A stretch of 64,000 nt of DNA from Rhodococcus qingshengii JCM 15477 (GTDB taxonomy: Bacteria; Actinomycetota; Actinomycetes; Mycobacteriales; Mycobacteriaceae): the NCBI RefSeq assembly GCF_023221595.1, contig NZ_CP096566.1:32127-96126 (forward strand). The letters run 5' to 3'. The notes beneath the pieces were generated by a model that did not search any database, was not told the DNA's origin, and saw only the letters and a program-made list of their open reading frames with translations. Every line of letters begins with the position of its first letter. Position 1 is the first letter of the stretch. Shown piece by piece: positions 36,538-45,172 of this stretch. The translations under genes and the position numbers were made by a program.

Positions 36538-39042
36538 ATGAGTAAGACCCCCACGATCGCGGACCACCTTGCGGATCGCTTCGACTCCAAGCGCATAGTC
36601 GTATGGCACGATCTCGACGGTGGCTACTCCGCCGGACTCGATGTGCTCGCGCCGAGCGACGTGACGGTGCTGCGCATCGTCGATGACGAGTTCGCCGTTA
36701 AGCATCGGGTACTGCGTAAAGAACCGACGGCGAAGTTCTTGATCTACCGATCCGGCGGTGTACCCGAAGGTGTCGGGAACTGGTTGCTCGACATCGAACT
36801 GGCCTACGGTCCGGTGTTCACTGCAGACCGTGGCGCGTTGATGCGGGTCGATCTCGGGCTCACAGCGCAGGGTTCCGATGAGTTGATTGCCAGTTATCGG
36901 GCGTTCTTCGACGACACGAAGCTGGTAGCGCGGCTCAAATCGCTGCCGTTGAACGGCGGAGACCTGACGGTAGTGCAGGCGCAGATGTGCGCCGTGCTTC
37001 TGAATCAGAAGGAACACAGCTTCTCTGAGCTGACCCGCACGCTGCTGATACAGCACGCCGACGGCGAAACCGCCGGATTCGATGCGTTTACCTCCCACGG
37101 CCTGGCGGACTTCTACTGGACTGGAGCTTCCGGCATCTACGGGTTCACCTCTCAGACGCCGACGATGGCAGGTTTCGTGCTGTGGATGTTTCAGCGCGCG
37201 GTCGACGGGTTCGCAGTCACCGAGTCGAACAAGGCACGAAACTTGTCGCTCGACTTCCGCGGTTTCCGTGACTCCAAGCGCAGCAGTGCAGCGATGAAAT
37301 CGCTGGCCCGAACCGTCGAGGGCAATCTCGACTACACCGATCACATGAGTGAGATCGGTTGGGAGACACTGAAGGACACGGACATCTTCGACGCCGGCGA
37401 GCGTGAGGTGATCCGGCGCCTGGTGGAGGGGATCAGTGCGCAGACGATGCCGTATCGCGACATCACCGATGCGATCAGCGCAAGACGTCGTGACAGTTTC
37501 TGGTTCGACGACTACGCGACCCTGTATGAAGGGCTGAGCGCCGCAGCCGAACTGATTCCGGCGATCCGGAACGCCGTGTTCGACCTCAGCAGCTTCGACG
37601 AGGGACTGACACGGTATCGCGATGAGTGGTTCCGCATCGACCAGCGCTATCGCCAGTTCACCCAGGCGTACCTCACCGCTGAGTTCAAGCAGCCGATCGA
37701 GGCACTGGCAGACCTGGTCGAAAATGCCTATGTCACCAATTTTCTGGCTCCGCTCGGAGTGGCATGGCAACAGCAAGTCGATACGGTCACGCAGTGGCGC
37801 ACCATTAATACGACCTCGCAAACCTCGTTCTACGACCACTACGTCGCCCCGAGCCTCACCGGTCGCAAGAAGGCCGTTGTGATCGTCTCCGACGCACTGC
37901 GCTACGAGGTCGCCGACGAGCTGAGTACCAGGATCCGCGGAGAGAACAAGTTCTCCGCCACCATCGAAGCCATGCTCGGCGTCCTGCCCTCGTATACCCA
38001 ACTCGGGATGGCAGCACTGCTCCCACACACCACGCTGGCACATTCCTCAGACGGCGACCCGGTGCTGGTCGACGGGCAGAAGTCCGACGGTACCGCGAAC
38101 CGCAGCAAGATCCTCAATGCAGTCGGCGGGACGGCGATCCAGGCGAGAGATTTCATCGAGATGAAGCCGTCCGAACGCCGCGACCTGTACTCGTCGAATC
38201 AAGTGCTGTACGTCTACCACGACACGATCGATGCGACCGGGGACAAAGCCGTCTCCGAACACCGAACCTTCACGGCGGCAGCGGACGCGGTCCGCGAACT
38301 GATCGACATCGTCAAGAAGCTCGCGAGCGCGAACGCGACGAACATCATCGTCACCGCCGATCACGGGTTCCTCTATCAGCGTTCCAAGCTGGCTGAGCAG
38401 TTCAACCAGACGGTGAAACCGCAGGGCGAGCAGATCGTGAAGTCAACGCGCCGCTACGTGCTGGGGCGAGGATTGAAGAAGGACGCAGCGTTCACGACAT
38501 TCCAACCCGACCAAGTGGGACTGTCGAGCGACCTGGAAGTGCAGATCCCGAATTCGATCCAGCGGATCGTGCAGCCCGGAGCCGGATACCAGTTCGTGCA
38601 CGGCGGCGCCTCCCTGCAGGAGATCGTGGTGCCGGTGATCCAGATCAACAAGAGGCGCATCGACACCGTCGAGCCGGTGAACGTCGACATCCACCCCGAG
38701 TCAGATCGGATCACCACGGGGCAGATCGTCGTCAAGCTGTACCAGTCGGCGAAGGTGGAGCCGCACAAACCTGCGCGGCGGCTGCGTGCCGGGCTGTACT
38801 TCGGAGACATACTGATCTCCAACGAGCAGGAGATGACCTTCGACTCGAGCAGTGATGCTGGACGTGATCGGTTCCAAAGCGTGACACTGCTTCTCGGTAG
38901 GAACGCGGACGAGGCCAACAACCACAGCGTCGAATTCCGGCTCTCGGAGCCGATCGAGGGCACCGATCAGTGGAAGAAGTACAAGAGCGCGCCGTACACG
39001 GTCAAACGTGCCTTCGCCAGTGACGATGGATGGGATTTCTGA
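36538..39042 (+). CDS. pglZ: BREX phosphatase-like PglZ
   Basis: 834 residues. The N-terminus (KRIVVWHDLDGGYSAGLDVL) is typical of PglZ. The alkaline-phosphatase-superfamily core shows VVIVSDALRYEVADEL near 445-460 (metal Asp and following Ser/Ala-type nucleophile region), then PSYTQLGMAALLPH and NIIVTADHGFLYQR near 602-615 (Asp-His pair). C-terminal beta-sandwich strands follow. PglZ is the signature BREX subunit. AAGGA is 9 bases before the ATG; the stop overlaps the brxL start. Confidence 0.95.
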   Translation: MSKTPTIADHLADRFDSKRIVVWHDLDGGYSAGLDVLAPSDVTVLRIVDDEFAVKHRVLRKEPTAKFLIYRSGGVPEGVGNWLLDIELAYGPVFTADRGALMRVDLGLTAQGSDELIASYRAFFDDTKLVARLKSLPLNGGDLTVVQAQMCAVLLNQKEHSFSELTRTLLIQHADGETAGFDAFTSHGLADFYWTGASGIYGFTSQTPTMAGFVLWMFQRAVDGFAVTESNKARNLSLDFRGFRDSKRSSAAMKSLARTVEGNLDYTDHMSEIGWETLKDTDIFDAGEREVIRRLVEGISAQTMPYRDITDAISARRRDSFWFDDYATLYEGLSAAAELIPAIRNAVFDLSSFDEGLTRYRDEWFRIDQRYRQFTQAYLTAEFKQPIEALADLVENAYVTNFLAPLGVAWQQQVDTVTQWRTINTTSQTSFYDHYVAPSLTGRKKAVVIVSDALRYEVADELSTRIRGENKFSATIEAMLGVLPSYTQLGMAALLPHTTLAHSSDGDPVLVDGQKSDGTANRSKILNAVGGTAIQARDFIEMKPSERRDLYSSNQVLYVYHDTIDATGDKAVSEHRTFTAAADAVRELIDIVKKLASANATNIIVTADHGFLYQRSKLAEQFNQTVKPQGEQIVKSTRRYVLGRGLKKDAAFTTFQPDQVGLSSDLEVQIPNSIQRIVQPGAGYQFVHGGASLQEIVVPVIQINKRRIDTVEPVNVDIHPESDRITTGQIVVKLYQSAKVEPHKPARRLRAGLYFGDILISNEQEMTFDSSSDAGRDRFQSVTLLLGRNADEANNHSVEFRLSEPIEGTDQWKKYKSAPYTVKRAFASDDGWDF

Positions 39043-41189
39043 TGAGTGACCACATCGACCTGACAGAGGTGGCCCTCCGCGAGCAGACTCCCGCGGAGGA
39101 TCCTGCTAGTGCTGTGGCCGAGCTGACAGCGTTGGACCGCAAGATCAACGCGCATTTCCCGGGTGCTGTCGTGCGCAAGGACCTCGTCAAGACGGTCAAA
39201 GGCAACGCGATCGTGCCGTCGTACGTGCTGGAGTACCTGCTCGGGCAGTTCGCCGCGTCCGACGACGAGGCGACGATCCAGGAGGGCATCGAGAAGGTGC
39301 GCCGGATCCTTGCCGAGCACTACGTGCACCGCAACGAGTCGGAGCTGGTGAAGTCGAAGATTCGTGAGAAGGGTCGCTTCCGGATCATCGATCGGGTCAG
39401 CGTGACGTTGAACGAGAAGGACGACGTCTATCAGGCGACGTTCGCGAACGTCGGCATCAGCGGGGTGCTCGTGGATTCGAGCACGGTGACCGCGAACCAG
39501 AAACTGCTGGTGGGCGGCGTGTGGTGCCTGTGCGACATCGAGTACTTCCACAGTGACGACGCCCGTGTGGTGCCCTGGATTCTGGGTCGATTGCAGCCGA
39601 TCCAGATGTCGAGTTTTGACTACGCCGGGTACCTCGAGGCCCGCGCCGAGTTCACTACCGATGAATGGATAGACCTTCTGATCCAGTCAATCGGCTTCAA
39701 CCCCGAGATGTTTGGGCGACGCGCGAAACTGCTTCAGTTGATCCGGCTGATCCCGTTCGTGGAACGTAACTACAACCTCGTCGAATTGGGCCCGAAGGGC
39801 ACCGGCAAATCGCACATCTACTCTGAGTTTTCGCCCCATGGCATGTTGATCTCCGGCGGTGAGATCACCGTGCCGAAACTGTTCGTGAACAACGCCAACG
39901 GGAAGATCGGCCTCGTTGGATACTGGGACGTCGTCGCGTTCGATGAGTTCGCGGGCAAGAAGAAGCGCACGGACAAGGCGCTGGTCGACATCATGAAGAA
40001 CTACATGGCGAACAAGTCCTTCTCCCGCGGTGTCGAGACGCTCGGCGCGGAGGCGTCCATGGTGTTCGTCGGCAACACCTCGCACACCGTTCCGTACATG
40101 CTCAAGCACTCAGACCTCTTCGACGAGCTCCCCGAGAGTTACCATGACTCGGCCTACCTCGACCGCCTGCATTTCTACATCCCTGGTTGGGAAATCGACA
40201 CGATCCGCGGCGAGATGTTCTCCAGCGGTTACGGTTTCGTCGTCGACTACATTGCCGAAGTCCTCAAGTCGATGCGAAATCTCGACTACTCCGATCGTTA
40301 CCAGCAGTACTACACACTCGGATCGGACATCTCCACTCGCGACCGAGACGGCATCCACAAGACCTTCTCCGGTCTGATGAAGCTGCTCTACCCGCACGAG
40401 CAGGCCACCGCCCAGGAGATCGAAGAGATCTTGCGCTTCGCGATCGAGGGCCGCAAGCGCGTCAAGGACCAGATCCTGCGCATGGACTCCACCATGGCAA
40501 CGGTGAAGTTCGGGTACCAATCGCTTGTGGGTGAGTGGACCGCTGTCACGACACTGGAGGAAGACGAGTACCCCCGGCACTACTACCGCGATCGACCAGA
40601 CGCTGTCGAGGAGATCGAGGACCTTGTCGGTCCGGCCCAACCCGGGGCAGGTGCAGCCGGCTCGGAGAAGGCGGTTGTCTCCGTCCCGGTGAAGGAGGAG
40701 TTGTATCGAGGACACCGAGATTTCATCGAAAATCAGCGCGGCGTCTCCTACGAAACGCTCCTTATGCCGTACTTGCGCGGCGCGTCCGAGATCGAGTTGC
40801 ACGACCCGTACATCCGGATGAACCACCAGGGTCGGAATCTCGTCGAGTTACTGGCCTTGATCGCGGCGGCCAAAGACCCCGCCGACGAGGTGACATTCAA
40901 GCTCTTCACCCTGCTCGAAACCGACCCTGAGTATCAGAAGAGACAGTTGCAGATGATCGGCCAGATCATTCAGGGGGCTGCCCAACAGGGCATCAAGCTT
41001 GACGTGGCTAAGGACCCTGGCGGTCATGATCGCTGGATCCGCACGAACAACGGATGGCGCATCAACCTCGGCCGGGGCCTCGACATCTTTCAGAAGCAAG
41101 AAGGCGGCTGGTTCGACTTCGGCAGTACGCGGCAGGAGTTCCGTCAGGCCAGGGCATTCGGCGTGACGTATATCCGGGAAGCGAATTGA
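39042..41189 (+). CDS. brxL: BREX Lon-like AAA protein BrxL
   Basis: 715 residues. The N-terminal DNA-binding part is followed by the AAA core with a P-loop VELGPKGTGKSHIYSEFSPHG near 250-270, Walker B VVAFDEFAGKKK, and a conserved GNTSHTVPYMLKHSDLFDELP. The C-terminus carries the MIT-type domain (LYRGHRDFIENQRGVSYETLL, LHDPYIR). BrxL forms a DNA-threading ring and is needed for defence but not for methylation in type I BREX. The ATG overlaps the pglZ stop. It completes the standard set brxABC-pglX-pglZ-brxL. Confidence 0.94.
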   Translation: MSDHIDLTEVALREQTPAEDPASAVAELTALDRKINAHFPGAVVRKDLVKTVKGNAIVPSYVLEYLLGQFAASDDEATIQEGIEKVRRILAEHYVHRNESELVKSKIREKGRFRIIDRVSVTLNEKDDVYQATFANVGISGVLVDSSTVTANQKLLVGGVWCLCDIEYFHSDDARVVPWILGRLQPIQMSSFDYAGYLEARAEFTTDEWIDLLIQSIGFNPEMFGRRAKLLQLIRLIPFVERNYNLVELGPKGTGKSHIYSEFSPHGMLISGGEITVPKLFVNNANGKIGLVGYWDVVAFDEFAGKKKRTDKALVDIMKNYMANKSFSRGVETLGAEASMVFVGNTSHTVPYMLKHSDLFDELPESYHDSAYLDRLHFYIPGWEIDTIRGEMFSSGYGFVVDYIAEVLKSMRNLDYSDRYQQYYTLGSDISTRDRDGIHKTFSGLMKLLYPHEQATAQEIEEILRFAIEGRKRVKDQILRMDSTMATVKFGYQSLVGEWTAVTTLEEDEYPRHYYRDRPDAVEEIEDLVGPAQPGAGAAGSEKAVVSVPVKEELYRGHRDFIENQRGVSYETLLMPYLRGASEIELHDPYIRMNHQGRNLVELLALIAAAKDPADEVTFKLFTLLETDPEYQKRQLQMIGQIIQGAAQQGIKLDVAKDPGGHDRWIRTNNGWRINLGRGLDIFQKQEGGWFDFGSTRQEFRQARAFGVTYIREAN

Positions 41190-41635
41190 TGGCGGACGTC
41201 GACCGAGGTGACCCCGTCGACGTCGCCCGTGACTGAATGGTCGAGAAGGGTATCGTCCCCGTGTGACGGAGTCGCCGGTCTCCGCGGCTTAACGATGACC
41301 ATGGCCAGCGCCCTCACCGCGTCGAAAATCGATCCGATTTCGTCACCCGGTCGGTGATTGGATTTGTGCAGTTCAGACTTGTTCGGATCTGTCGAGAACT
41401 CGTGTCGAAAATCTATGTCGAATTCCTGCGAGGCATGGTCTTTTCGACGGGGGCGCTGGTCGATCTTCCGGTGAAAGCGGATACCGGGACGATGCAACGT
41501 TCGGGGCTCACTTCCTGGCAGTACCGTGAGATCTCCGTCGCGGGTGGTTGCCGTGTGAGATCGCCAATTGTCGTCGGCCCCGATCTGTCGAGACAACGAG
41601 AGCATTCAGTGGGTGGGTCGTCAGGTATCGCGTCA
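41190..41635. other. gap after BREX operon
   Basis: 446 bases. Open frames exist on both strands but with poor codon pattern and no Shine-Dalgarno. No strong terminator hairpin was recognised after brxL. Confidence 0.35.
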
Positions 41636-41878
41636 TTAGGCGCGCACGCGTTTCACCGGTGGGTAGATGTAGCACTCGATCTTGTGCTTCTTGGCCCATT
41701 CGAGTGCCTGCGTGGTATATCCCGTTGCAGCGAAGAAGAGCGCTTTCTTCTTGGACTGTGCGATTCCGTAGATCCGTTGCATCTCGCCGATACCCACGGG
41801 CGACTTGTGATGTTTGACCTGCGCAATTGCGAATAGCGACTCAACGTCGATCCCGCCATCGGCACCGGGTGACGACAA
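41636..41878 (-). pseudogene. Mrr-type restriction endonuclease C-terminal remnant
   Basis: 80 residues that carry the PD-(D/E)xK core of Mrr-like nucleases: GADGGID (metal Asp) and FAIAQVKHH (QxK), then EMQRIYGIAQSKKKALFFAATGYT and QALEWAKKHKIECY. The usual N-terminal winged-helix and linker are missing: a TAG in the same frame (41888-41890) cuts it off, and the upstream sequence does not resemble the family. It lies directly beyond BREX, so the island once held a restriction gene here, or gained a fragment. Confidence 0.65.
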
Positions 41879-42453
41879 CTTCGCGCCCTAGTGGCCGTTC
41901 TTGGTCATCCACTTACATGCCAATTCGAGCGCCAGCGGGTGTACCGACTTCCCGTGTGACGACGCGTTTCCATCCACTGTTGTCGCGACGAACCACAAAC
42001 CCGCCGGAAGCCCCGTCGAACAGTGTCCGTGTCGAACACCGAAAAGGCGGATTCGGCCACCAGTGCCCGGACCAGCTCGCCGTCGGATCTGCCGGGCGGT
42101 CACGTTCGGCTAGCACGTCGAGGTACTCGGCGAACCCGCACCAGCCGATACGACCATCTGCTGGATCGAATCCGGTCGATAACGCCCCGATGGCGTGGTC
42201 GAGTGGCTTTTTCGATGCGCCGTTGGACGCATCCTCATGATCGTGCCGAGTTTCCCTGGCGGCGTGGAGCGCCACCAAAGCAATGAACTTCCTTCACGGG
42301 ATCGCCGAAACCCCGGTGACATGCACATCGTGGCAGAGGTCGATCCGGGTCTTCGATAACGATTCTATCGCCCATACGAGCCGAGATGTGCCCCGATTAT
42401 CCTGAACGGACGACTGCGGGATGAGGGGTGCTGCGCCGGTGCGCCTTCGCCAT
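41879..42453. other. degenerate region with broken minus-strand frames
   Basis: About 575 bases. Minus-strand frames 41913-42278 and 41888-42103 overlap in different phases. The second ends in a sensible-looking WFVATTVDGNASSHGKSV segment, the first has GALSTGFDPADGRIGWCGFAEYL. Together they look like a small gene broken by a frameshift, but I cannot name it. Confidence 0.35.
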
Positions 42454-42708
42454 CTACGGCTCGTTCACTGAACTCCACCCGCGCTCGGGCTTCGGTAGGT
42501 CGGAGTCGAAGTGGTTGCGGGCATATTCCTCGATCGCCAGTTGTGCGAGCTCCTTGCTGTTGAGACCCAACTGTTCACCCATGCGGAAGAACAACCTAAT
42601 GGTTGGCGACGGAAGTTTGAACGTGATCTCGAGTTCGATGACTTCCTCGGGGTTGTGGTTCTGTGCTTCGGTCAAACCCGTGGAGGTCGTATCGGGGAGT
42701 TCGGTCAT
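42454..42708 (-). CDS. small RHH-like protein, unknown
   Basis: 84 residues. A polar N-terminus is followed by a strand (VIELEITFKL) and two helices (TIRLFFRMGEQLG, NSKELAQLAIEEYARNHF), which could be a ribbon-helix-helix. The ATG at 42708 (weak GGATGG upstream) is preferred over the frame opening at 42735. No obvious toxin partner adjoins it. The next gene on the same strand is a lipoprotein 60 bases upstream. Confidence 0.5.
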   Translation of the reverse strand: MTELPDTTSTGLTEAQNHNPEEVIELEITFKLPSPTIRLFFRMGEQLGLNSKELAQLAIEEYARNHFDSDLPKPERGWSSVNEP

Positions 42709-42768
42709 AGGGGGCCATCCTGTTCCAGGCAGCACGTGCCTTCCTCGAGATTCGAACGAACCGGGAGA

Positions 42769-43317
42769 TCAGAATTCGATTATCGAGTCCATGTTGTTCT
42801 GGGAGTCCGTATGAAAATAGAGTGAGCCGCCATCTTGTTTCGTCTTCGCGACTATCCAACCTCGCTGTGTTGAGCCGTGGCGAATGGTGTCGAGCTCAGG
42901 CTGGTCCTCGCTCAAGCAATCGCTGATCGAAATATTCGCTTTCGACGTTGCTTGGCTTCCATCAGGCAAGATCTCGGTGAGTTCCAGTGATGCGGCTGTC
43001 ATGAAACTCGTACCCGGATCGAGGGTCACCGTAAATTCCAAAGCTTGATAGAAACCTGATCCAGATCCACAAGGGACATTCGTCTGGATAGATTCGAGAG
43101 TCGCAGTCCCTCTGGTGCTACCGAGACTGATCCCAGTCTTGTCGCCGGGCTTGAGGATGGCAGGCTCACTTGTCGCGACTGGAGTTCCGTTCGACGAGGG
43201 GGTGGGTAACGCGACCGTAGTCGGAGAGCCGGAATCCGAGACGTCGGCGCTGGAGCCACACGCTGAAAGAACAAGAGCTGTGGCGATTATCCCCGCGGCA
43301 TAAATGTGCATTCGCAT
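42769..43317 (-). CDS. lipoprotein with DUF4352-like domain
   Basis: 182 residues. The signal peptide ends in a lipobox LSAC (Cys near 20), followed by a Ser/Thr/Pro linker. A strand-rich domain (about 55-180) with one Cys pair (VPCGSGSGF and SDCLSED) has the shape of DUF4352 exported proteins (YQALEFTVTLDPG..., LELTEILPDGSQ). Likely anchored outside the membrane. Function unknown; not obviously tied to BREX. Confidence 0.65.
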   Translation of the reverse strand: MRMHIYAAGIIATALVLSACGSSADVSDSGSPTTVALPTPSSNGTPVATSEPAILKPGDKTGISLGSTRGTATLESIQTNVPCGSGSGFYQALEFTVTLDPGTSFMTAASLELTEILPDGSQATSKANISISDCLSEDQPELDTIRHGSTQRGWIVAKTKQDGGSLYFHTDSQNNMDSIIEF

Positions 43318-43550
43318 CAGAGGACTATAGAGGTTCGTTTCTCCGTATCTATTCTTGTCTGCAAACTTCGGGACCCTCGATGCCTGTCGACGAAGCCGCC
43401 GATCCTTCGAAATCTTTCAGGCTGCGGTCCGTGAGGGCCAGACGGTCGTCATCGACGAGTTGCTGACTTCGCGCTCCCACGCCTGATCCTGGCAGATGCT
43501 GACGGCTCCAAACCTGACGGAAAACCCTAAAGAAGGGTAGTTTTCGACAG

Positions 43551-43919
43551 ATGTTGTTCGGTTACGCCAGGGTGTCGAGCGCAGATCAGAACCCCGCCCA
43601 CCAGATCGACGCCCTGACGCGGGCGGGGATCGACGCCGCAAACATCCACACCGACCAGGCGGGCGGTGCGAAAGCCTCACGCCCGCAACTCGACGCAGTG
43701 CTGTCCCGACTACGTAGCGGTGACACGTTGGCGATCACCCGACTGGATCGGTTGGGGCGTTCGGTGTTGCATCTGATCACCCTCGGTGCAGAGTTGCGCG
43801 AGCGGGGAATCGGATTGAAGGTTCTCGAGCAGGGCATCGACACTGGCACAGCGGAAGGGCGAGCGATGTTCGGGATGCTCTCCGTCCTTGCGGAACTCCA
43901 ACGTGAGTTGATCGTGGCG
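43551..43919 (+). pseudogene. serine resolvase, 5' half, split by transposon
   Basis: Encodes the catalytic domain of a Tn3-type serine recombinase: MLFGYARVSSADQNPAHQIDAL with nucleophile Ser in ARVSS, ITRLDRLGRSVLHLITLG, and the E-helix GMLSVLAELQRELIVA. At 43919 homology stops and transposon sequence begins (18 foreign codons to a TGA at 43976). The remainder is found in the same phase at 49502-50089. The joined product would be 318 residues, close to the intact 332-residue paralogue at 48211-49209. Confidence 0.9.
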
Positions 43920-43931
43920 ATTATCTATACG
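43920..43931 (+). repeat. left 12-bp terminal inverted repeat of Tn554-like element
   Basis: ATTATCTATACG, an exact reverse complement of the right end at 49486-49497. Beyond base 12 the two ends diverge. Confidence 0.85.
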
Positions 43932-44029
43932 CGTCGGTTTCCTGTGAGGGACATGGGGTTACGACACGCCTGCTGACGTCCCTCGCGGATATCCCACACC
44001 CAGTGAGTGACGGGGATTAGCTTCGAAGT

Positions 44030-45172
44030 GTGAATGGTCCGTTTGTTGCCGAGAAGGCGATCGGGCCTGTCGCCGGCAAGGTGACGTGGCTGGTGCTCGA
44101 TGATCGGCTCGATCCGGTCGATGAGGTCACCCAGTTCGCGTTGTATCTCGACGGCGGCGGCGCGAGCGTCAACACGTTGCGGGCCTACATTCCCCGGCTT
44201 GCCCGGTTCCTGAATTGGTGCCATTTCCAGGTAGTGGAGTGGACCAAAATATCTCTGCCGCAACTGATTTTGTACAAGCGGTCACTGGAAGCGGAACCGG
44301 GACCCTCCGGTCGGGTGCGTGCCGGCAAGACGGTGAACGCACACATCACGGCGATCGTCGAGTTTCTCAGGTACTGCGCCCGGATGGGCGTGATCGACGA
44401 CGCGGTCGTCGACAAGTTCGTCGAGGCCAAACATCTGCGCTTTGCTCCGGAGACGATGCCGCAGCGCGAAAACGGCGCGCATCGATACATCACCGCGAAG
44501 GTCATCAAGGCCAAGGAAGTGACGCGGCCACCGGAATCCCTCAGCGACGACGAGGTGACCGCGCTCCTCGTAGCGACGGCGAACGTCAGGGACTTCCTAC
44601 TGATCCAGTTGATGGTCGAGACCGGATTGCGTGTCGGCGAGACCCTGGGGTTACGCCGGGAAGACCTGCATTTCCTTCCGGACTCGAAGGCCTTGGGCTG
44701 CGCCCTGCCCGGCGCCCATCTGCATGTGCGACGCCGGGCCAACGAGAACCACGCGCTCGCGAAGAGTCACTACCCGCGCAGTGTCCCGGTCGGCCCGCAG
44801 ACGACCACGGCCTACCGCGACTACCAGTACGAACGTGATCGGCTTGTACCCGACAGTGGATGCGATTTCGTGTTCATCAACCTGTACTCGACGTCGGCGC
44901 CCGATACCGCCATGAGATATCAGAACACCCGAAACTGCCTGACCCGAGTGGCTCGCCGTGCGGGGGTGGAGGCGCGGCTGCACATGTTGCGGCACACGGC
45001 GGGTACGTCATGGGCCCGCGCGGGCACCCCGATCGACGTGGTGCAAAAGTTGATGGGACATCAGAGTCCGGTGTCGACGGCGAAATACCTGCACCCGTCC
45101 GACGAGCAGATGCGGGCCGCCGTGGACGCCGTCGCACACCGGCGGAACGCGCACGCGAAGACCATCCGATGA
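44030..45172 (+). CDS. tnpA: TnpA-like tyrosine recombinase
   Basis: 380 residues. An N-terminal SAM-like core-binding domain is followed by the catalytic domain. That domain has the first Arg in VETGLRVGETLGLRRED (near 200), the H-x-x-R-H box in LHMLRHTAGTSWARAG, the second His in LMGHQSPV, and the Tyr in TAKYLHP. All catalytic residues are present, so it should be active. Size and order match TnpA of Tn554. The start is a GTG; the stop overlaps the tnpB-like ATG. Confidence 0.88.
   Translation: MNGPFVAEKAIGPVAGKVTWLVLDDRLDPVDEVTQFALYLDGGGASVNTLRAYIPRLARFLNWCHFQVVEWTKISLPQLILYKRSLEAEPGPSGRVRAGKTVNAHITAIVEFLRYCARMGVIDDAVVDKFVEAKHLRFAPETMPQRENGAHRYITAKVIKAKEVTRPPESLSDDEVTALLVATANVRDFLLIQLMVETGLRVGETLGLRREDLHFLPDSKALGCALPGAHLHVRRRANENHALAKSHYPRSVPVGPQTTTAYRDYQYERDRLVPDSGCDFVFINLYSTSAPDTAMRYQNTRNCLTRVARRAGVEARLHMLRHTAGTSWARAGTPIDVVQKLMGHQSPVSTAKYLHPSDEQMRAAVDAVAHRRNAHAKTIR

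Noticed and set aside
36418..38043. 541-codon minus-strand open frame
   Set aside because: Antisense to pglZ, which has a full family pattern.
42454..42708. Antitoxin of a toxin-antitoxin pair
   Set aside because: The RHH-like protein has no adjacent toxin-sized partner; the next gene is a lipoprotein.
43920..43976. Real C-terminus of the resolvase at 43551
   Set aside because: These 18 codons are transposon sequence; the true continuation is at 49502.
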